DNA of 64,000 bases from Lysobacter sp. KIS68-7 (GTDB taxonomy: Bacteria; Pseudomonadota; Gammaproteobacteria; Xanthomonadales; Xanthomonadaceae), in assembly GCF_021284745.1 (NCBI RefSeq), contig NZ_CP089925.1:1240001-1304000 (forward strand), given 5' to 3'. A program made the translations under genes and the position numbers. Position 1 is the stretch's first letter. Each line of letters starts with the position of its first letter. Of the stretch, positions 8,995 through 17,010 are shown in pieces. The notes beneath the pieces are model-generated. The model saw nothing but the letters and a program-made list of their open reading frames with translations. It was not told the DNA's origin and did no database searches.

Positions 8995-9273
8995 ATGCCC
9001 AAGTTCGTCATCGAACGCGAGGTTCCCGGTGCCGGCCAACTGACGTCGGCCGAACTGCAGAGCATCGCCAAGCGTTCCAATGGTGTGTTGCGCCAGCTCG
9101 GCCCCGAGATCCAGTGGGTCGAGAGCTATGTCACCGGCAATCACCTGCATTGCGTCTACGTGGCGCCGGACGAAGAGATGGTGCGCGAGCACGGCCGCCT
9201 CGGCGGCTTCCCGGTGACGCGCGTGTTCCAGGTGGCCCACGTCATCGACCCGACGACGGCCGAGACCCTCTGA
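8995..9273 (+). CDS. DUF4242 domain protein
   Basis: A protein of 92 residues beginning MPKFVIEREVPGAGQL, the typical opening of DUF4242 (SCO4226-like) proteins, with WVESYVTGNHLHCVYVAPDE as the central strand pair. Structurally studied relatives form ferredoxin-like dimers, and one binds nickel, but no enzymatic activity can be assigned here. It is cytoplasmic, with no signal peptide. The start follows GAAGGTGAG. It is followed after 34 bases by a membrane-anchored protein of unknown function. Confidence 0.8.
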   Translation: MPKFVIEREVPGAGQLTSAELQSIAKRSNGVLRQLGPEIQWVESYVTGNHLHCVYVAPDEEMVREHGRLGGFPVTRVFQVAHVIDPTTAETL

Positions 9274-9307
9274 TCCCGGCCCAACGCCACGCCGAGGGGG
9301 CGATCCC

Positions 9308-9895
9308 ATGACCGCAATGGTGTGGGATTTCACCATCCAGACGCTGTCGGGGATCGTCGGGGTGTTCGTGGGCGTGTGGCTTGCGCTGGTGTTCGAGCGG
9401 CGCAAGCGCGTCCAGGACGCGGCCGAGGAAGAAGCGCGGGTGATGGGCGAGTTCGATCGCGTCTTCGACTCCATTGTCAGCAGCGTGATCAAGAACACCG
9501 CGGAAGCGAAGCGCCTGTTGCGCCTGCTCGGCACGCCGCGCTGCCCGGCGATGCTGCATGCCGACTTGGAAACGGCGGTGTGGTACGCGAGCCATGGGCA
9601 GTTCACGCAGTTGTGCCGCAACGTGGATGAGCGCGTGATCTTTGCGCAGTTCTTCGATGACGTGCGACGGCTGCAGGCCTTCCTCGACTTCCGCACCAAC
9701 CTGCAGGTGTCCTTGCTCGAGCAGCGGCGGGACAAGGACGAATTCGACGTGCAGGTGTTGACGACGGATGTGGACAAGCACCTGGCGTCGCTGGCGGAGG
9801 ATCTGCGATTCTGCGGCGTGCTGCTGGTGACGGATCATGGGAAGCCGGTGCACAAACGCTTGATGGGGATCCAGACGGAGGCGGCGCCGACATGA
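9308..9895 (+). CDS. membrane-anchored protein of unknown function
   Basis: A protein of 195 residues with a single N-terminal membrane segment (residues 10-29, TLSGIVGVFVGVWLALVF), then a stop-transfer cluster, ERRKR, and a mostly helical charged domain. The topology suggests a cytoplasmic domain tethered to the inner membrane. No family was recognised. Its stop overlaps the ATG of the next gene in ATGA, so the two are translationally coupled and probably act together. Confidence 0.6.
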   Translation: MTAMVWDFTIQTLSGIVGVFVGVWLALVFERRKRVQDAAEEEARVMGEFDRVFDSIVSSVIKNTAEAKRLLRLLGTPRCPAMLHADLETAVWYASHGQFTQLCRNVDERVIFAQFFDDVRRLQAFLDFRTNLQVSLLEQRRDKDEFDVQVLTTDVDKHLASLAEDLRFCGVLLVTDHGKPVHKRLMGIQTEAAPT

Positions 9896-11085
9896 AGCAT
9901 CGGGGGAGGGGGATCGTTGCGCTGGTGTTATGCGCGGCGAGTGCGGTGGCGTGTGCGGATGCACCGACGGATGCGGAGGTCGCGCAATTCCGCGCGCGCC
10001 TCGAAAGCACTTCGTCCTATCGCCTGCCTGCCGTGGACAAGCAACCCGCCGTGGCGATCAATGGGCCGTTCCTGTGCGTGACGGACGGCGACCACTCGGA
10101 TTTTGGCGACGCGGAGAGCAGGGGGCCGTTCCAGTACGCCTGCAAGCCTGACGAACCGACGTTTGCGTCCTATCGCGACACGCTGGTCGCTACCTTTCGC
10201 CACAGCACGCCGCTGATGCGCCGGCTGCTACTGAGCCCGAAGCTCAAGCGACTCGAAATCCTGGTCGGCAGTCCCGTCAACGGCATGTCCCTGGGCGTGA
10301 AGGATGCCGATGGCAAGGATGTCTATCTGGTGGCGGCGAACGTGGCGGCCTTCGGCGTCGATGCGAAGCACGGTTACGAGACCTACCAGGCGTATTACGA
10401 AAGTTTCCAGACGCTTGCCGGCGGCGGCGAGCATCGCAACAAGACATTGATTGCGCAGCATCGCTACGCGCCCATGCCGAAGGGGCCGGAAGTGCACGTG
10501 ACGCTGCGGCCAGGCGCGGATGAAAGCCTGCGCGGGCCGGTCGGGGTATTGCTGAAGATCCTGCACCACGAGCTGGGGCATTTCCTGCAGTCGTATGCGA
10601 CGCCTGCTGCGATTGGGCTGCCGGGTGCGGGGGAAGACGACGATACCTGGCGCGATCCCTCGATTCCCGCGCTTATCTTCGACGCCGCGCCGAAGAACGG
10701 CCACAACGGCGACTTCGCGTTCGCTTCTTCGCGCGTGGAGGCTGCGCGCACCCGCACGTGCTTCGGACGCGAGCCGGTGTGTGGGACGCAACGCCACGCG
10801 GCGGGCGATCCGGGATTCGCCGCAGACCTGCAAGCCTTGTATGGTGGCACCGGGGTGCTCGATTCCGTCGCGTCGTGGAAACCCGACGAGGCGTTCTGCG
10901 AATGGCAGGCGTTCCTCGCGCTGGAGCCGGAGATGCAGTCCATCGTGATTGAGCCGGCGCCGGGGGTGGCGCATGCATCGATCGATGTCATTGCAGAGAT
11001 GCGATCGTTCAAGAAGCGCAAGCAGGTGCTGGCATTCCTGGAGGAGCGGGGGAAGGTGTTGGAGGCGGCGTTGGCGGCGCCCTGA
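9892..11085 (+). CDS. exported HExxH protein, putative zinc metallopeptidase
   Basis: A protein of 397 residues with an N-terminal signal sequence (RGIVALVLCAASAVACADA; the cysteine before ADA could also make it a lipoprotein). The only catalytic motif seen is HHELGHF, giving H226-E227-L-G-H230, the classic zincin zinc site. The third metal ligand cannot be assigned with confidence. Six or more cysteines in the mature part (for example around TCFGREPVCG) suggest disulfides, which fits a periplasmic or secreted location. It is coupled to the upstream membrane protein through ATGA. Family and substrate are unknown. Confidence 0.6.
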   Translation: MKHRGRGIVALVLCAASAVACADAPTDAEVAQFRARLESTSSYRLPAVDKQPAVAINGPFLCVTDGDHSDFGDAESRGPFQYACKPDEPTFASYRDTLVATFRHSTPLMRRLLLSPKLKRLEILVGSPVNGMSLGVKDADGKDVYLVAANVAAFGVDAKHGYETYQAYYESFQTLAGGGEHRNKTLIAQHRYAPMPKGPEVHVTLRPGADESLRGPVGVLLKILHHELGHFLQSYATPAAIGLPGAGEDDDTWRDPSIPALIFDAAPKNGHNGDFAFASSRVEAARTRTCFGREPVCGTQRHAAGDPGFAADLQALYGGTGVLDSVASWKPDEAFCEWQAFLALEPEMQSIVIEPAPGVAHASIDVIAEMRSFKKRKQVLAFLEERGKVLEAALAAP

Positions 11086-11142
11086 GCCGTTGTCCTATTC
11101 GCGAAGAGAAACGGCGCGCATCGATCCCACCGTATTGATCGG

Positions 11143-11162
11143 CTGTGAACCCTGTTTCACAG
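11143..11162. promoter_or_regulatory. probable operator of the toxin-antitoxin pair
   Basis: A perfect 7-base inverted repeat, CTGTGAA/TTCACAG, with a six-base spacer, just upstream of the toxin ATG. A second repeat, GGTGTA/TACACC (11165-11181), overlaps the start codon. Autoregulation by the antitoxin is inferred from the known behaviour of such systems. Confidence 0.5.
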
Positions 11163-11169
11163 TCGGTGT

Positions 11170-11469
11170 ATGCTCTACACCATCAGGACAACGCCGACCT
11201 TTGCGGCTTGGTTCGCCAGGTTGCGGGATCGAGCCGCGAAGCGGCAGATCGAAGCACGCGTCGATCGGTTGGCCCACGGCAACGCTGGACAGCACCGCGT
11301 GCTGACGGGCGGAATCGCGGAGCTCAAGCTGGATCTTGGGCCTGGCTACCGGTTGTATTACACGTATCGAAACGGACACGTCATCCTATTGCTTTGCGGA
11401 GGCAACAAGGCATCGCAGCAGCAGGACATCCGCCGGGCGCGCGGGTTGGCGGCAGGACTGGAAGAATGA
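11170..11469 (+). CDS. RelE/HigB-superfamily toxin (HI1419-like addiction module killer)
   Basis: A protein of 99 residues of the Gp49/HI1419 type. MLYTIRTTPTFAAWFARLRD, RIEARVDRLAHGN-like spacing, and LKLDLGPGYRLYYTYR followed by VILLLCGGNKASQQQDI are the family hallmarks. Relatives are ribosome-dependent mRNA interferases that are neutralised by the downstream partner. The gene order (toxin first) is usual for this subfamily. No convincing ribosome site precedes the ATG, and palindromes overlap it, so translation may be weak or leaderless. The antitoxin start overlaps the stop (ATGA). Confidence 0.85.
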   Translation: MLYTIRTTPTFAAWFARLRDRAAKRQIEARVDRLAHGNAGQHRVLTGGIAELKLDLGPGYRLYYTYRNGHVILLLCGGNKASQQQDIRRARGLAAGLEE

Positions 11470-11876
11470 GCATGGCAACCAAAACGCTACCTTGGGATAC
11501 CGCGAGCCACCTTGTTTCGGAGGAGGATCGCCTCGGCTATCTCCTCGCGTGCCTGGAAGAAGCGCCCGAAGACGCTGCATTCTTTGCGCACGCCGTCGGC
11601 ACTGTCGCGCGCTCGCGAAACATGAGCCAGTTGGCGCGCGACACGGGGCTGACGCGGGAAGGCCTGTACAAAGCATTGTCGGAGTTCGGCAATCCGAGCT
11701 TCGCCACTGTCTGGAAGGTCCTCCAGGCCCTCGGTTATCGACTGACTGTCGAGGCGATGGAGTCGCCAGTTGTAGTACAGCGAGTTGTTCGCAAAGCTCC
11801 TGTCCGTCCGGTTGCCAGCCTCGCCGCCAAGCGCGCCCCGCGCCCCGCGACCAAAACTTCGAAGCGAAAGAAATGA
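11466..11876 (+). CDS. helix-turn-helix antitoxin (HI1420-like), with basic C-terminal tail
   Basis: A protein of 136 residues. The core (WDTASHLVSEEDRLGYL, then the helix-turn-helix MSQLARDTGLTREGLYKALS and GNPSFATVWKVLQALGYRL) matches the HI1420-type addiction module antidote. This class binds its own promoter and its toxin. Family members usually end soon after the helix-turn-helix; here about 35 extra residues rich in K, R, P and A (APVRPVASLAAKRAPRP) follow, which could add non-specific DNA binding. It is coupled to the toxin by ATGA, and its own stop overlaps the ltaE start in another ATGA. Confidence 0.85.
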   Translation: MSMATKTLPWDTASHLVSEEDRLGYLLACLEEAPEDAAFFAHAVGTVARSRNMSQLARDTGLTREGLYKALSEFGNPSFATVWKVLQALGYRLTVEAMESPVVVQRVVRKAPVRPVASLAAKRAPRPATKTSKRKK

Positions 11877-12889
11877 CCACCCCCATCGACCTCCGCAGCG
11901 ACACCGTCACCCGTCCCACCCCCGCCATGCGCGAGGCGATGCTGCGCGCCGACGTCGGCGACGACGTGTACGGCGAAGACCCCACCGTCAACGCATTGCA
12001 GGAACGCCTCGCCTCCGACCTCGGTTTCGAAGCGGGCCTGTTCGCGCCCAGCGGCACGCAGGCCAACCTCGTCGGCCTGCTCGCGCATTGCCAGCGCGGC
12101 GACGAATACATCGTCGGCATGGACGCGCACACCTACAAGTTCGAAGGCGGCGGCGCCGCGGTGTTCGGTTCGATCCAGCCGCAGCCGCTGCCGCAGAACG
12201 ACGACGGCACGATGTCGCTCGCGGCGATCGAAGGCGCGATCAAGCCGGTCGATCCGCATTTCGCGCGGACCAAGATCCTGTGCCTGGAAGACACCTGGAA
12301 TGGTCGGGCGTTGCCGCATAGCTATTTGCGCGACGCGCGTGCCTTGTGTGATCGCCGCGGTCTTGGCCTGCATCTCGATGGCGCGCGCCTCTTCAACGCG
12401 GCCGTCGCCGATGGCGTTCCGGCGCGCGAAATCACGAAGCATTTCGACAGCGTGTCCGTCTGTTTGTCGAAGGGCCTCGGTGCGCCGGTCGGCTCGGTCT
12501 TGCTGGGTTCGAAGGCGTTGATCGACAGTGCGCGTCGCTGGCGCAAGGTCGCCGGCGGCGGCATGCGCCAGGCGGGCCTGCTGGCCGCCGCGTGCATCTA
12601 CGCGCTCGACCATCACGTCGAGCGCCTTGCCGACGATCACCGCCGCGCCGCGCAACTCGCAGAGGGTCTCAAGGGCCTCGAACACGTCCGAGTCGCCGCG
12701 CACCACACCAACATGGTGTTCATCGACGTACCGGCCGAACGCCTTGAAGCCTTCCGCAAACACATGGACGCCGCCAAGGTCCGCATGTCGATCGGCTACA
12801 TGCCGCGCATCCGCATGGTGACGCACCTGGATATCGACGACGCGGCGATCGCGCGCACCATCGAGGTGTTCCGCGCGTTCAAGGGTTAA
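11873..12889 (+). CDS. ltaE: low-specificity L-threonine aldolase
   Basis: A protein of 338 residues, the normal size. A PLP enzyme that cleaves L-threonine and L-allo-threonine to glycine and acetaldehyde in the cytoplasm. Evidence is the N-terminal IDLRSDTVTRPTPAMREAM and GDDVYGEDPTVN, the cofactor loop APSGTQANL, GLHLDGARLFNA, and the PLP lysine K200 in VCLSKGLGAPVGS. The ATG is overlapped by the antitoxin stop, so translation is likely coupled to the toxin-antitoxin genes, which is unusual for a housekeeping enzyme. The 3' end overlaps the convergent DNA glycosylase gene by four bases. Confidence 0.95.
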   Translation: MTTPIDLRSDTVTRPTPAMREAMLRADVGDDVYGEDPTVNALQERLASDLGFEAGLFAPSGTQANLVGLLAHCQRGDEYIVGMDAHTYKFEGGGAAVFGSIQPQPLPQNDDGTMSLAAIEGAIKPVDPHFARTKILCLEDTWNGRALPHSYLRDARALCDRRGLGLHLDGARLFNAAVADGVPAREITKHFDSVSVCLSKGLGAPVGSVLLGSKALIDSARRWRKVAGGGMRQAGLLAAACIYALDHHVERLADDHRRAAQLAEGLKGLEHVRVAAHHTNMVFIDVPAERLEAFRKHMDAAKVRMSIGYMPRIRMVTHLDIDDAAIARTIEVFRAFKG

Positions 12890-13491
12890 ACCTGCACTGC
12901 CTTCACCCGCGCCGGCGACACATGCACGTTGCCCGGAACGACGAACCGCCACAAGTGTTCGGTTCCCACGCGAATGCCGACACGCGGCGTCGCGATCGGA
13001 TGCAGCGGCGGATGCATCCCGTCATCGACGATGCGCGGCCCATCGCCTTTCACCAGATCGGCGCCATCGAGCGCCCCCGCAATCCCCAGCGCCTGCGTCA
13101 AACGCGCAGGCCCGCTGCACAACAAGCGCTCGGACACACCGCCGCGCGCGTCATGCATCTCCGGTAATCCCGCGATCGGCTCCAACGCGCGAATCAACAC
13201 ACCCGCACCCGGCGTCTTCTCCCACGCCACGGCATTCGCACACCAATGCATGCCGTAAGTGAAGTACACATACAGATGCCCCGGCTCGCCGAACATCGTG
13301 GCGTTGCGCGGCGTCTTGCCGCGATAGGTGTGCGCCGCAGGATCGATGCCCGCCAGGTAGGCCTCGACTTCGACGATGCGTCCCGCGCGCCCGTCGGGCA
13401 TCGCGAGCACCTTGTTCAGCAGGTCCCGCGCAACGAGCGTGGTCTCGCGACGATAAAACGCGCGGGGCAGTCGGGTGCGACGCGTCGGCAT
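12886..13491 (-). CDS. mpg: 3-methyladenine (alkyladenine) DNA glycosylase
   Basis: A protein of 201 residues of the AAG/MPG family, which excises alkylated purines at the start of base-excision repair. Family landmarks are FYRRETTLVARDLLNKVLAM, the catalytic region RIVEVEAYLAGIDPAAHTYRG with the active glutamate in EVEAY, NATMFGEPGHLYVYFTYGMHWCAN, and GPARLTQALGI. The start is the first Met ahead of the conserved segment. It is convergent with ltaE and divergent from the lipoprotein gene. Confidence 0.93.
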   Translation of the reverse strand: MPTRRTRLPRAFYRRETTLVARDLLNKVLAMPDGRAGRIVEVEAYLAGIDPAAHTYRGKTPRNATMFGEPGHLYVYFTYGMHWCANAVAWEKTPGAGVLIRALEPIAGLPEMHDARGGVSERLLCSGPARLTQALGIAGALDGADLVKGDGPRIVDDGMHPPLHPIATPRVGIRVGTEHLWRFVVPGNVHVSPARVKAVQV

Positions 13492-13510
13492 GCTGCTGAG
13501 TCTAGCGCCC

Positions 13511-13527
13511 GCCGACCGACGGTCGGC
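13511..13527. promoter_or_regulatory. inverted repeat in a divergent intergenic region
   Basis: A perfect 7-base repeat, GCCGACC/GGTCGGC, with a three-base spacer, between the divergent glycosylase and lipoprotein genes. It is a candidate operator, with no further support. Confidence 0.3.
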
Positions 13528-13589
13528 CGACGCCCGCGGCCACCGGCGTTCACCCTTTCGCCCACCCTTGGGGCCAAGAGGATTCCGTC

Positions 13590-14882
13590 ATGACACGCCA
13601 GCATCTTGCGGCCGCCCTGGCGGCCGCGCTCGTCACCACACTCGCCGGGTGCAACAAGCCGGCACCTTCTGCGGAAACCCCAGCCGGCGCATCCACCGCC
13701 GCCCCGGCCCCCGCCGCCACCGCCGCCGCCGCGCCCGCCTCCACCAGCGGTGAAGCGGCCGCCAAGCCCGCCCCGACCGATTTCGACCAACTCGCCAAGC
13801 GCGTCGTCGCCAACGCCAGCGTGAAGGAAGGCGAGGTGGTGTTGATCAACGGCCGCCCGCAGGACGCCGAATTGCTAGAAGACCTCGCCGTCGCCGTGCG
13901 CAGCGTCGGTGCGTTCCCGATGATCCTGCACAGCAGCGATCGTCTCTCCAAGCGCATGTTCTTCGACGTGCCGGAAAAATACGATACGCAGGCCGACGCG
14001 CTCGACGCCAAACTCGCCAGCATCGTCAACGTGGTCATCTCGCTGGGCAACGGCATGAGCGAGAACCTGTTCGAAGGCGCCGATCCGAAGCGCATGGCCG
14101 CGCGCGGCAAGGCGAACGAAGGCCTCGCGCAGCTGTACCTGAAGAACAACGTGCGCAACATCGAGCTCGGGAACAACCTGTATCCCACGCCCTGGCGCGC
14201 CGCACGCTTCGGCATGACCGAAGACGAATTGGCGAAGACTTTCTGGGACGGCGTGAACATCGATTACGCCGACCTGCAGAAGCGCGGCGGCGAAGTGAAG
14301 GCCGCGCTCGCCGCAGGCGATGAAGTGAAGCTCACGCATCCGAACGGCACCGACCTGACGGTGAAGATCAAGGGCCGTCCGATCCTGGTGAGCGACGGCA
14401 TCATCTCCGCCGAAGACATGAAGGCCGGCGGCGCCGCGAACGCGGCCTACCTGCCTGCGGGCGAGGTCTACACGACGCCGGTGGCGGGCACCGCGAACGG
14501 CAAGCTGGTGAACTCCAAGTCGTTCTATCGCGGCAAGGAAATCGACAACCTCACGCTGACCTTCAAGGACGGCAAGATGACCTCGATGACCGGCGACGGC
14601 CCGGGCTTCGCGGACATGAAGGCCGAATACGACGCGGTCAGCGATCCGCGCAAGGACGAGTTCTCCTTCGTCGACCTCGGCATCAATCCCAGCGTGAAGC
14701 TGCCGGCCAGCAGCGCGGTCGGCAACTGGGTGCCCGCCGGCACGATCAGCGTCGGCACGGGGGGCAATACCTGGGCGGGCGGCAACAACAACGTGCCGTA
14801 CGGCCAGACGGTTTCGCTGCCGGGCGCCACCGTGACATTGGATGGCAAGCCGATCATCGAAGGCGGCACGCTGAAGCTCTGA
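13590..14882 (+). CDS. lipoprotein with M29-like (thermophilic metallopeptidase) fold
   Basis: A protein of 430 residues. A lipobox, TTLAGC (C21), is followed by a ~45-residue Ala/Pro linker and then a domain resembling M29 aminopeptidases: DFDQLAKRVVANASVKEGEVVLI, an AMP-S-like N-terminal half, then LPAGEVYTTPV where M29 enzymes have a metal-binding glutamate. The downstream histidine and the H-x-D pair normal in active M29 enzymes are not apparent; the corresponding area reads SVGTGGNTWAGGNNN. It is therefore either a divergent peptidase or a non-catalytic relative held at the outer membrane. The linker suggests the domain stands off the membrane. Confidence 0.7.
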   Translation: MTRQHLAAALAAALVTTLAGCNKPAPSAETPAGASTAAPAPAATAAAAPASTSGEAAAKPAPTDFDQLAKRVVANASVKEGEVVLINGRPQDAELLEDLAVAVRSVGAFPMILHSSDRLSKRMFFDVPEKYDTQADALDAKLASIVNVVISLGNGMSENLFEGADPKRMAARGKANEGLAQLYLKNNVRNIELGNNLYPTPWRAARFGMTEDELAKTFWDGVNIDYADLQKRGGEVKAALAAGDEVKLTHPNGTDLTVKIKGRPILVSDGIISAEDMKAGGAANAAYLPAGEVYTTPVAGTANGKLVNSKSFYRGKEIDNLTLTFKDGKMTSMTGDGPGFADMKAEYDAVSDPRKDEFSFVDLGINPSVKLPASSAVGNWVPAGTISVGTGGNTWAGGNNNVPYGQTVSLPGATVTLDGKPIIEGGTLKL

Positions 14883-14898
14883 GTTCGGCTTCGGGCGC

Positions 14899-14931
14899 TA
14901 GACTCGGCGGGTCCTCCACGAAGGGCCCGCC
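14899..14931 (+). promoter_or_regulatory. TAGACT box and hairpin covering the start region of the NYN-like gene
   Basis: TAGACT (14899-14904) resembles a -10 element. A 9-base-pair hairpin with an eight-base loop (14906-14931, GGCGGGTCC against GGGCCCGCC) ends directly before the ATG and includes the only ribosome-site-like run, AAGGG. If the hairpin is transcribed it would hide that site. Confidence 0.35.
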
Positions 14932-15564
14932 ATGCCGCGCCAGTACCTGCTCGTCGATTTCGAGAACGTGCAGCCCGCCAGCCTCGGTGCGCTGAAGCCG
15001 GGCGAGTGGGAGGTGCGCGTGTTCCATGGGCAGCACCAGACCAAAGTCGATGTCGTGCTGGCCAGGGAGCTGCAGCCCTTCGGCGTCCATGGCGATTACA
15101 TCCCGATCGTCGGCAACGGCAAGGATGCGCTCGACTTCCATATCGCTTACTACATCGGCAAGTTTTCCACCGAGCACCCGGATGCGCGCTTCGTCATCGT
15201 CTCGCGCGATACGGGGTTCGACCCGCTGATCAAGCACCTGGAAACCAAGGGCATCGCGTGCAAGCGCGTGACGACCATCCCCGCGAAAGCGACCAAGGCG
15301 GCGGCGAAAGCGACGAAGCCCGCCGTCAAGGCGCCTGCCAAGCGCGCTGCAAAGAAGGTGGCCACGCCGCCCCGCTTCCAGGAAGTCGTCGAGCGGCTGG
15401 AAAAGATGAAGAAAGCGCGACCCGGGACAGTGAAGACCTTGCGTTCTTCGCTCGCCAGCTTCAAGCAGCCCTTCGCCGAGGGCGAGATCGACGCGATGCT
15501 GGAGGCCCTGCAACGCGCCGGCACCTTGAAGGTCGAAGGCAAGAAGATCACCTACGCCGCCTGA
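14932..15564 (+). CDS. PIN/NYN-like nuclease-domain protein with lysine-alanine linker
   Basis: A protein of 210 residues. Residues 1-110 resemble the NYN/PIN_7 fold: YLLVDFENVQ (first acidic residue), GNGKDALDFHIAYYIG (second acidic pair) and FVIVSRDTGFDPLI (third). This is the spacing expected of metal-dependent RNases, though activity is inferred. Residues 112-142 are a histone-H1-like K/A-rich linker (KATKAAAKATKPAVKAP), suggesting nucleic-acid binding. The C-terminal ~65 residues form a small helical domain seen in related Xanthomonadaceae proteins. The start is fixed by the conserved MPRQYLLVDFEN opening. Confidence 0.8.
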   Translation: MPRQYLLVDFENVQPASLGALKPGEWEVRVFHGQHQTKVDVVLARELQPFGVHGDYIPIVGNGKDALDFHIAYYIGKFSTEHPDARFVIVSRDTGFDPLIKHLETKGIACKRVTTIPAKATKAAAKATKPAVKAPAKRAAKKVATPPRFQEVVERLEKMKKARPGTVKTLRSSLASFKQPFAEGEIDAMLEALQRAGTLKVEGKKITYAA

Positions 15565-15607
15565 GCCTTTCGACGGCTTCACACCCCCAGCGCTAGGGTC
15601 GCCCGCC

Positions 15608-15934
15608 ATGGCCGACGAACAGTACGACGACCGCCGCAAATACCCGCGCCAGCAAGTGGTGCGCGCGATCCTGGTGCGTCCCAACGGGCACAAGCTCGAC
15701 GCGCAACTGCTCGACCTCTCGCTCGGCGGCGCGCGCGTGACCTTGCCGCAGCATTGGTCGCCGGAGAACGGTGCGGCGCTGCGCCTTTACTTCGAGAACG
15801 AAGACAAGCACGAGTCGATCACTCTGCGCGGGCACGTCACGCGCGTGGGCCTGGACGACCTCGGCGTGGAATTCGATCCGGCGCAGGAAGCCGACATCAA
15901 GGACCTGTTCGCTTCGCTGGGGCCGCGACAATGA
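15608..15934 (+). CDS. PilZ-domain protein
   Basis: A protein of 108 residues, essentially one PilZ domain. The c-di-GMP-binding signature is present: DDRRKYPRQQV supplies the RxxxR-type motif and LLDLSLGGARV the D/NxSxxG motif. It would act as a cytoplasmic c-di-GMP receptor or adaptor. It overlaps the next gene by ATGA. A GGDEF gene and an EAL gene, which would make and degrade the ligand, lie within 13 kb. Confidence 0.9.
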   Translation: MADEQYDDRRKYPRQQVVRAILVRPNGHKLDAQLLDLSLGGARVTLPQHWSPENGAALRLYFENEDKHESITLRGHVTRVGLDDLGVEFDPAQEADIKDLFASLGPRQ

Positions 15935-16380
15935 AGCGCGTGCTGCTCCTTGCAACGGTGCTCGCGCTGGGCGTTGCGCAGGCCTCGCCCGCGGCGCTCA
16001 TCGGCACATGGACGGGCACGTCGACCTGCACGCCGGGCGCCCGCGCCGCCTGCAAGAACGAAGTCGTCGTCTACCGCTTCGTGCGCCACGATGCGCAACA
16101 CGCGTACCTGTACGCCGACAAGATCATCGCCGGCAAGCGCGAACCGATGGGCGCGCTCGACATGCAACTCGCCAACGGCGACCGCAGTGCGTCGAAACAT
16201 TTCACGCACGGCAACACCTCGGGCACCTGGGCCTACACGATGGTCAGCGATACGGCGCTGTCGGGCACGCTGCGCGTGGATCCGGACAACGCCGTCGTGC
16301 GCAACGTGCAGGCGCATCGCGTCGACGACAAAGACGTGCCAGCCGCGCCCCCGATCGGCGACTACGGCACGCCCGACTGA
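15931..16380 (+). CDS. small exported protein of unknown function
   Basis: A protein of 149 residues with a signal peptide (residues 1-19, ending QASPA). The mature part begins LIGTWTGTSTCTPG, with two cysteines likely bridged, and resembles small lipocalin-like or beta-barrel periplasmic proteins, but no family is certain. It is coupled to the PilZ gene through ATGA, so its output is linked to that gene; whether they share a function is open. Confidence 0.65.
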   Translation: MKRVLLLATVLALGVAQASPAALIGTWTGTSTCTPGARAACKNEVVVYRFVRHDAQHAYLYADKIIAGKREPMGALDMQLANGDRSASKHFTHGNTSGTWAYTMVSDTALSGTLRVDPDNAVVRNVQAHRVDDKDVPAAPPIGDYGTPD

Positions 16381-16502
16381 ACGCGCGCAGTCAGCGACCT
16401 GAATCATCCCGTTCCGCATGGATGAGCCAAGGCGCGTGAATTGACGAACGAGTAACGAAACGCGGCGCACCCTCCGGGCTCTTTCCAGAGAGAGGTGGTG
16501 GC

Positions 16503-16934
16503 ATGACTCGCAAGACCCTGTTTTTTGCACTCCTGGCAATGACCAGCGGCGTCGCCTTCGCTCACGGCCCGGGCCAGGATCGATGGAAGTCCATGGACAC
16601 CGACGGCAACGGCTCGGTCAGCAGCGCCGAACACGCCGCCGCTGCGACGAAGCGCTTCAACGACATGGATGCCGACCACGATGGCTTCGTGACCGCCGCC
16701 GAGATGGATGCGTCCCGCACCAAGATGGGCGGCGAGCACATGGACAAGATGTCCTCCGCCGACATGATCAAGGAGATGGACACCGATGGCGACGGCAAGC
16801 TCTCCGCCGCCGAGCATGACGCCAGTGCGGCGAGCATGTTCACGGCGATGGACAGCAACAAGGACGGCAGCGTGTCCAAGGACGAGATGAACGCCGCGAA
16901 GGCCAAGGTGCAGGTCGCCAAGGACCATCACTGA
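16503..16934 (+). CDS. exported EF-hand calcium-binding protein
   Basis: A protein of 143 residues. A signal peptide (residues 1-20, ending AFA) is followed by repeated EF-hand loops: DTDGNGSVSSAEH, DADHDGFVTAAEM, DTDGDGKLSAAEH and DSNKDGSVSKDEM, each with the D-x-D/N-x-D/S-G spacing that binds Ca2+. Four loops fit into about 115 residues, so nearly the whole mature protein is calcium-binding. It is probably a periplasmic buffer or sensor. A GAGAGAGG ribosome site precedes the ATG. A second EF-hand gene lies 3 kb downstream. Confidence 0.85.
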   Translation: MTRKTLFFALLAMTSGVAFAHGPGQDRWKSMDTDGNGSVSSAEHAAAATKRFNDMDADHDGFVTAAEMDASRTKMGGEHMDKMSSADMIKEMDTDGDGKLSAAEHDASAASMFTAMDSNKDGSVSKDEMNAAKAKVQVAKDHH

Positions 16935-17010
16935 CCTGATCTGACCTGACTGGATCAAGCCAGCCGACCCGACCCACTCCCGAAACGGCGGCTGAAGCAA
17001 ACGATGGGCC

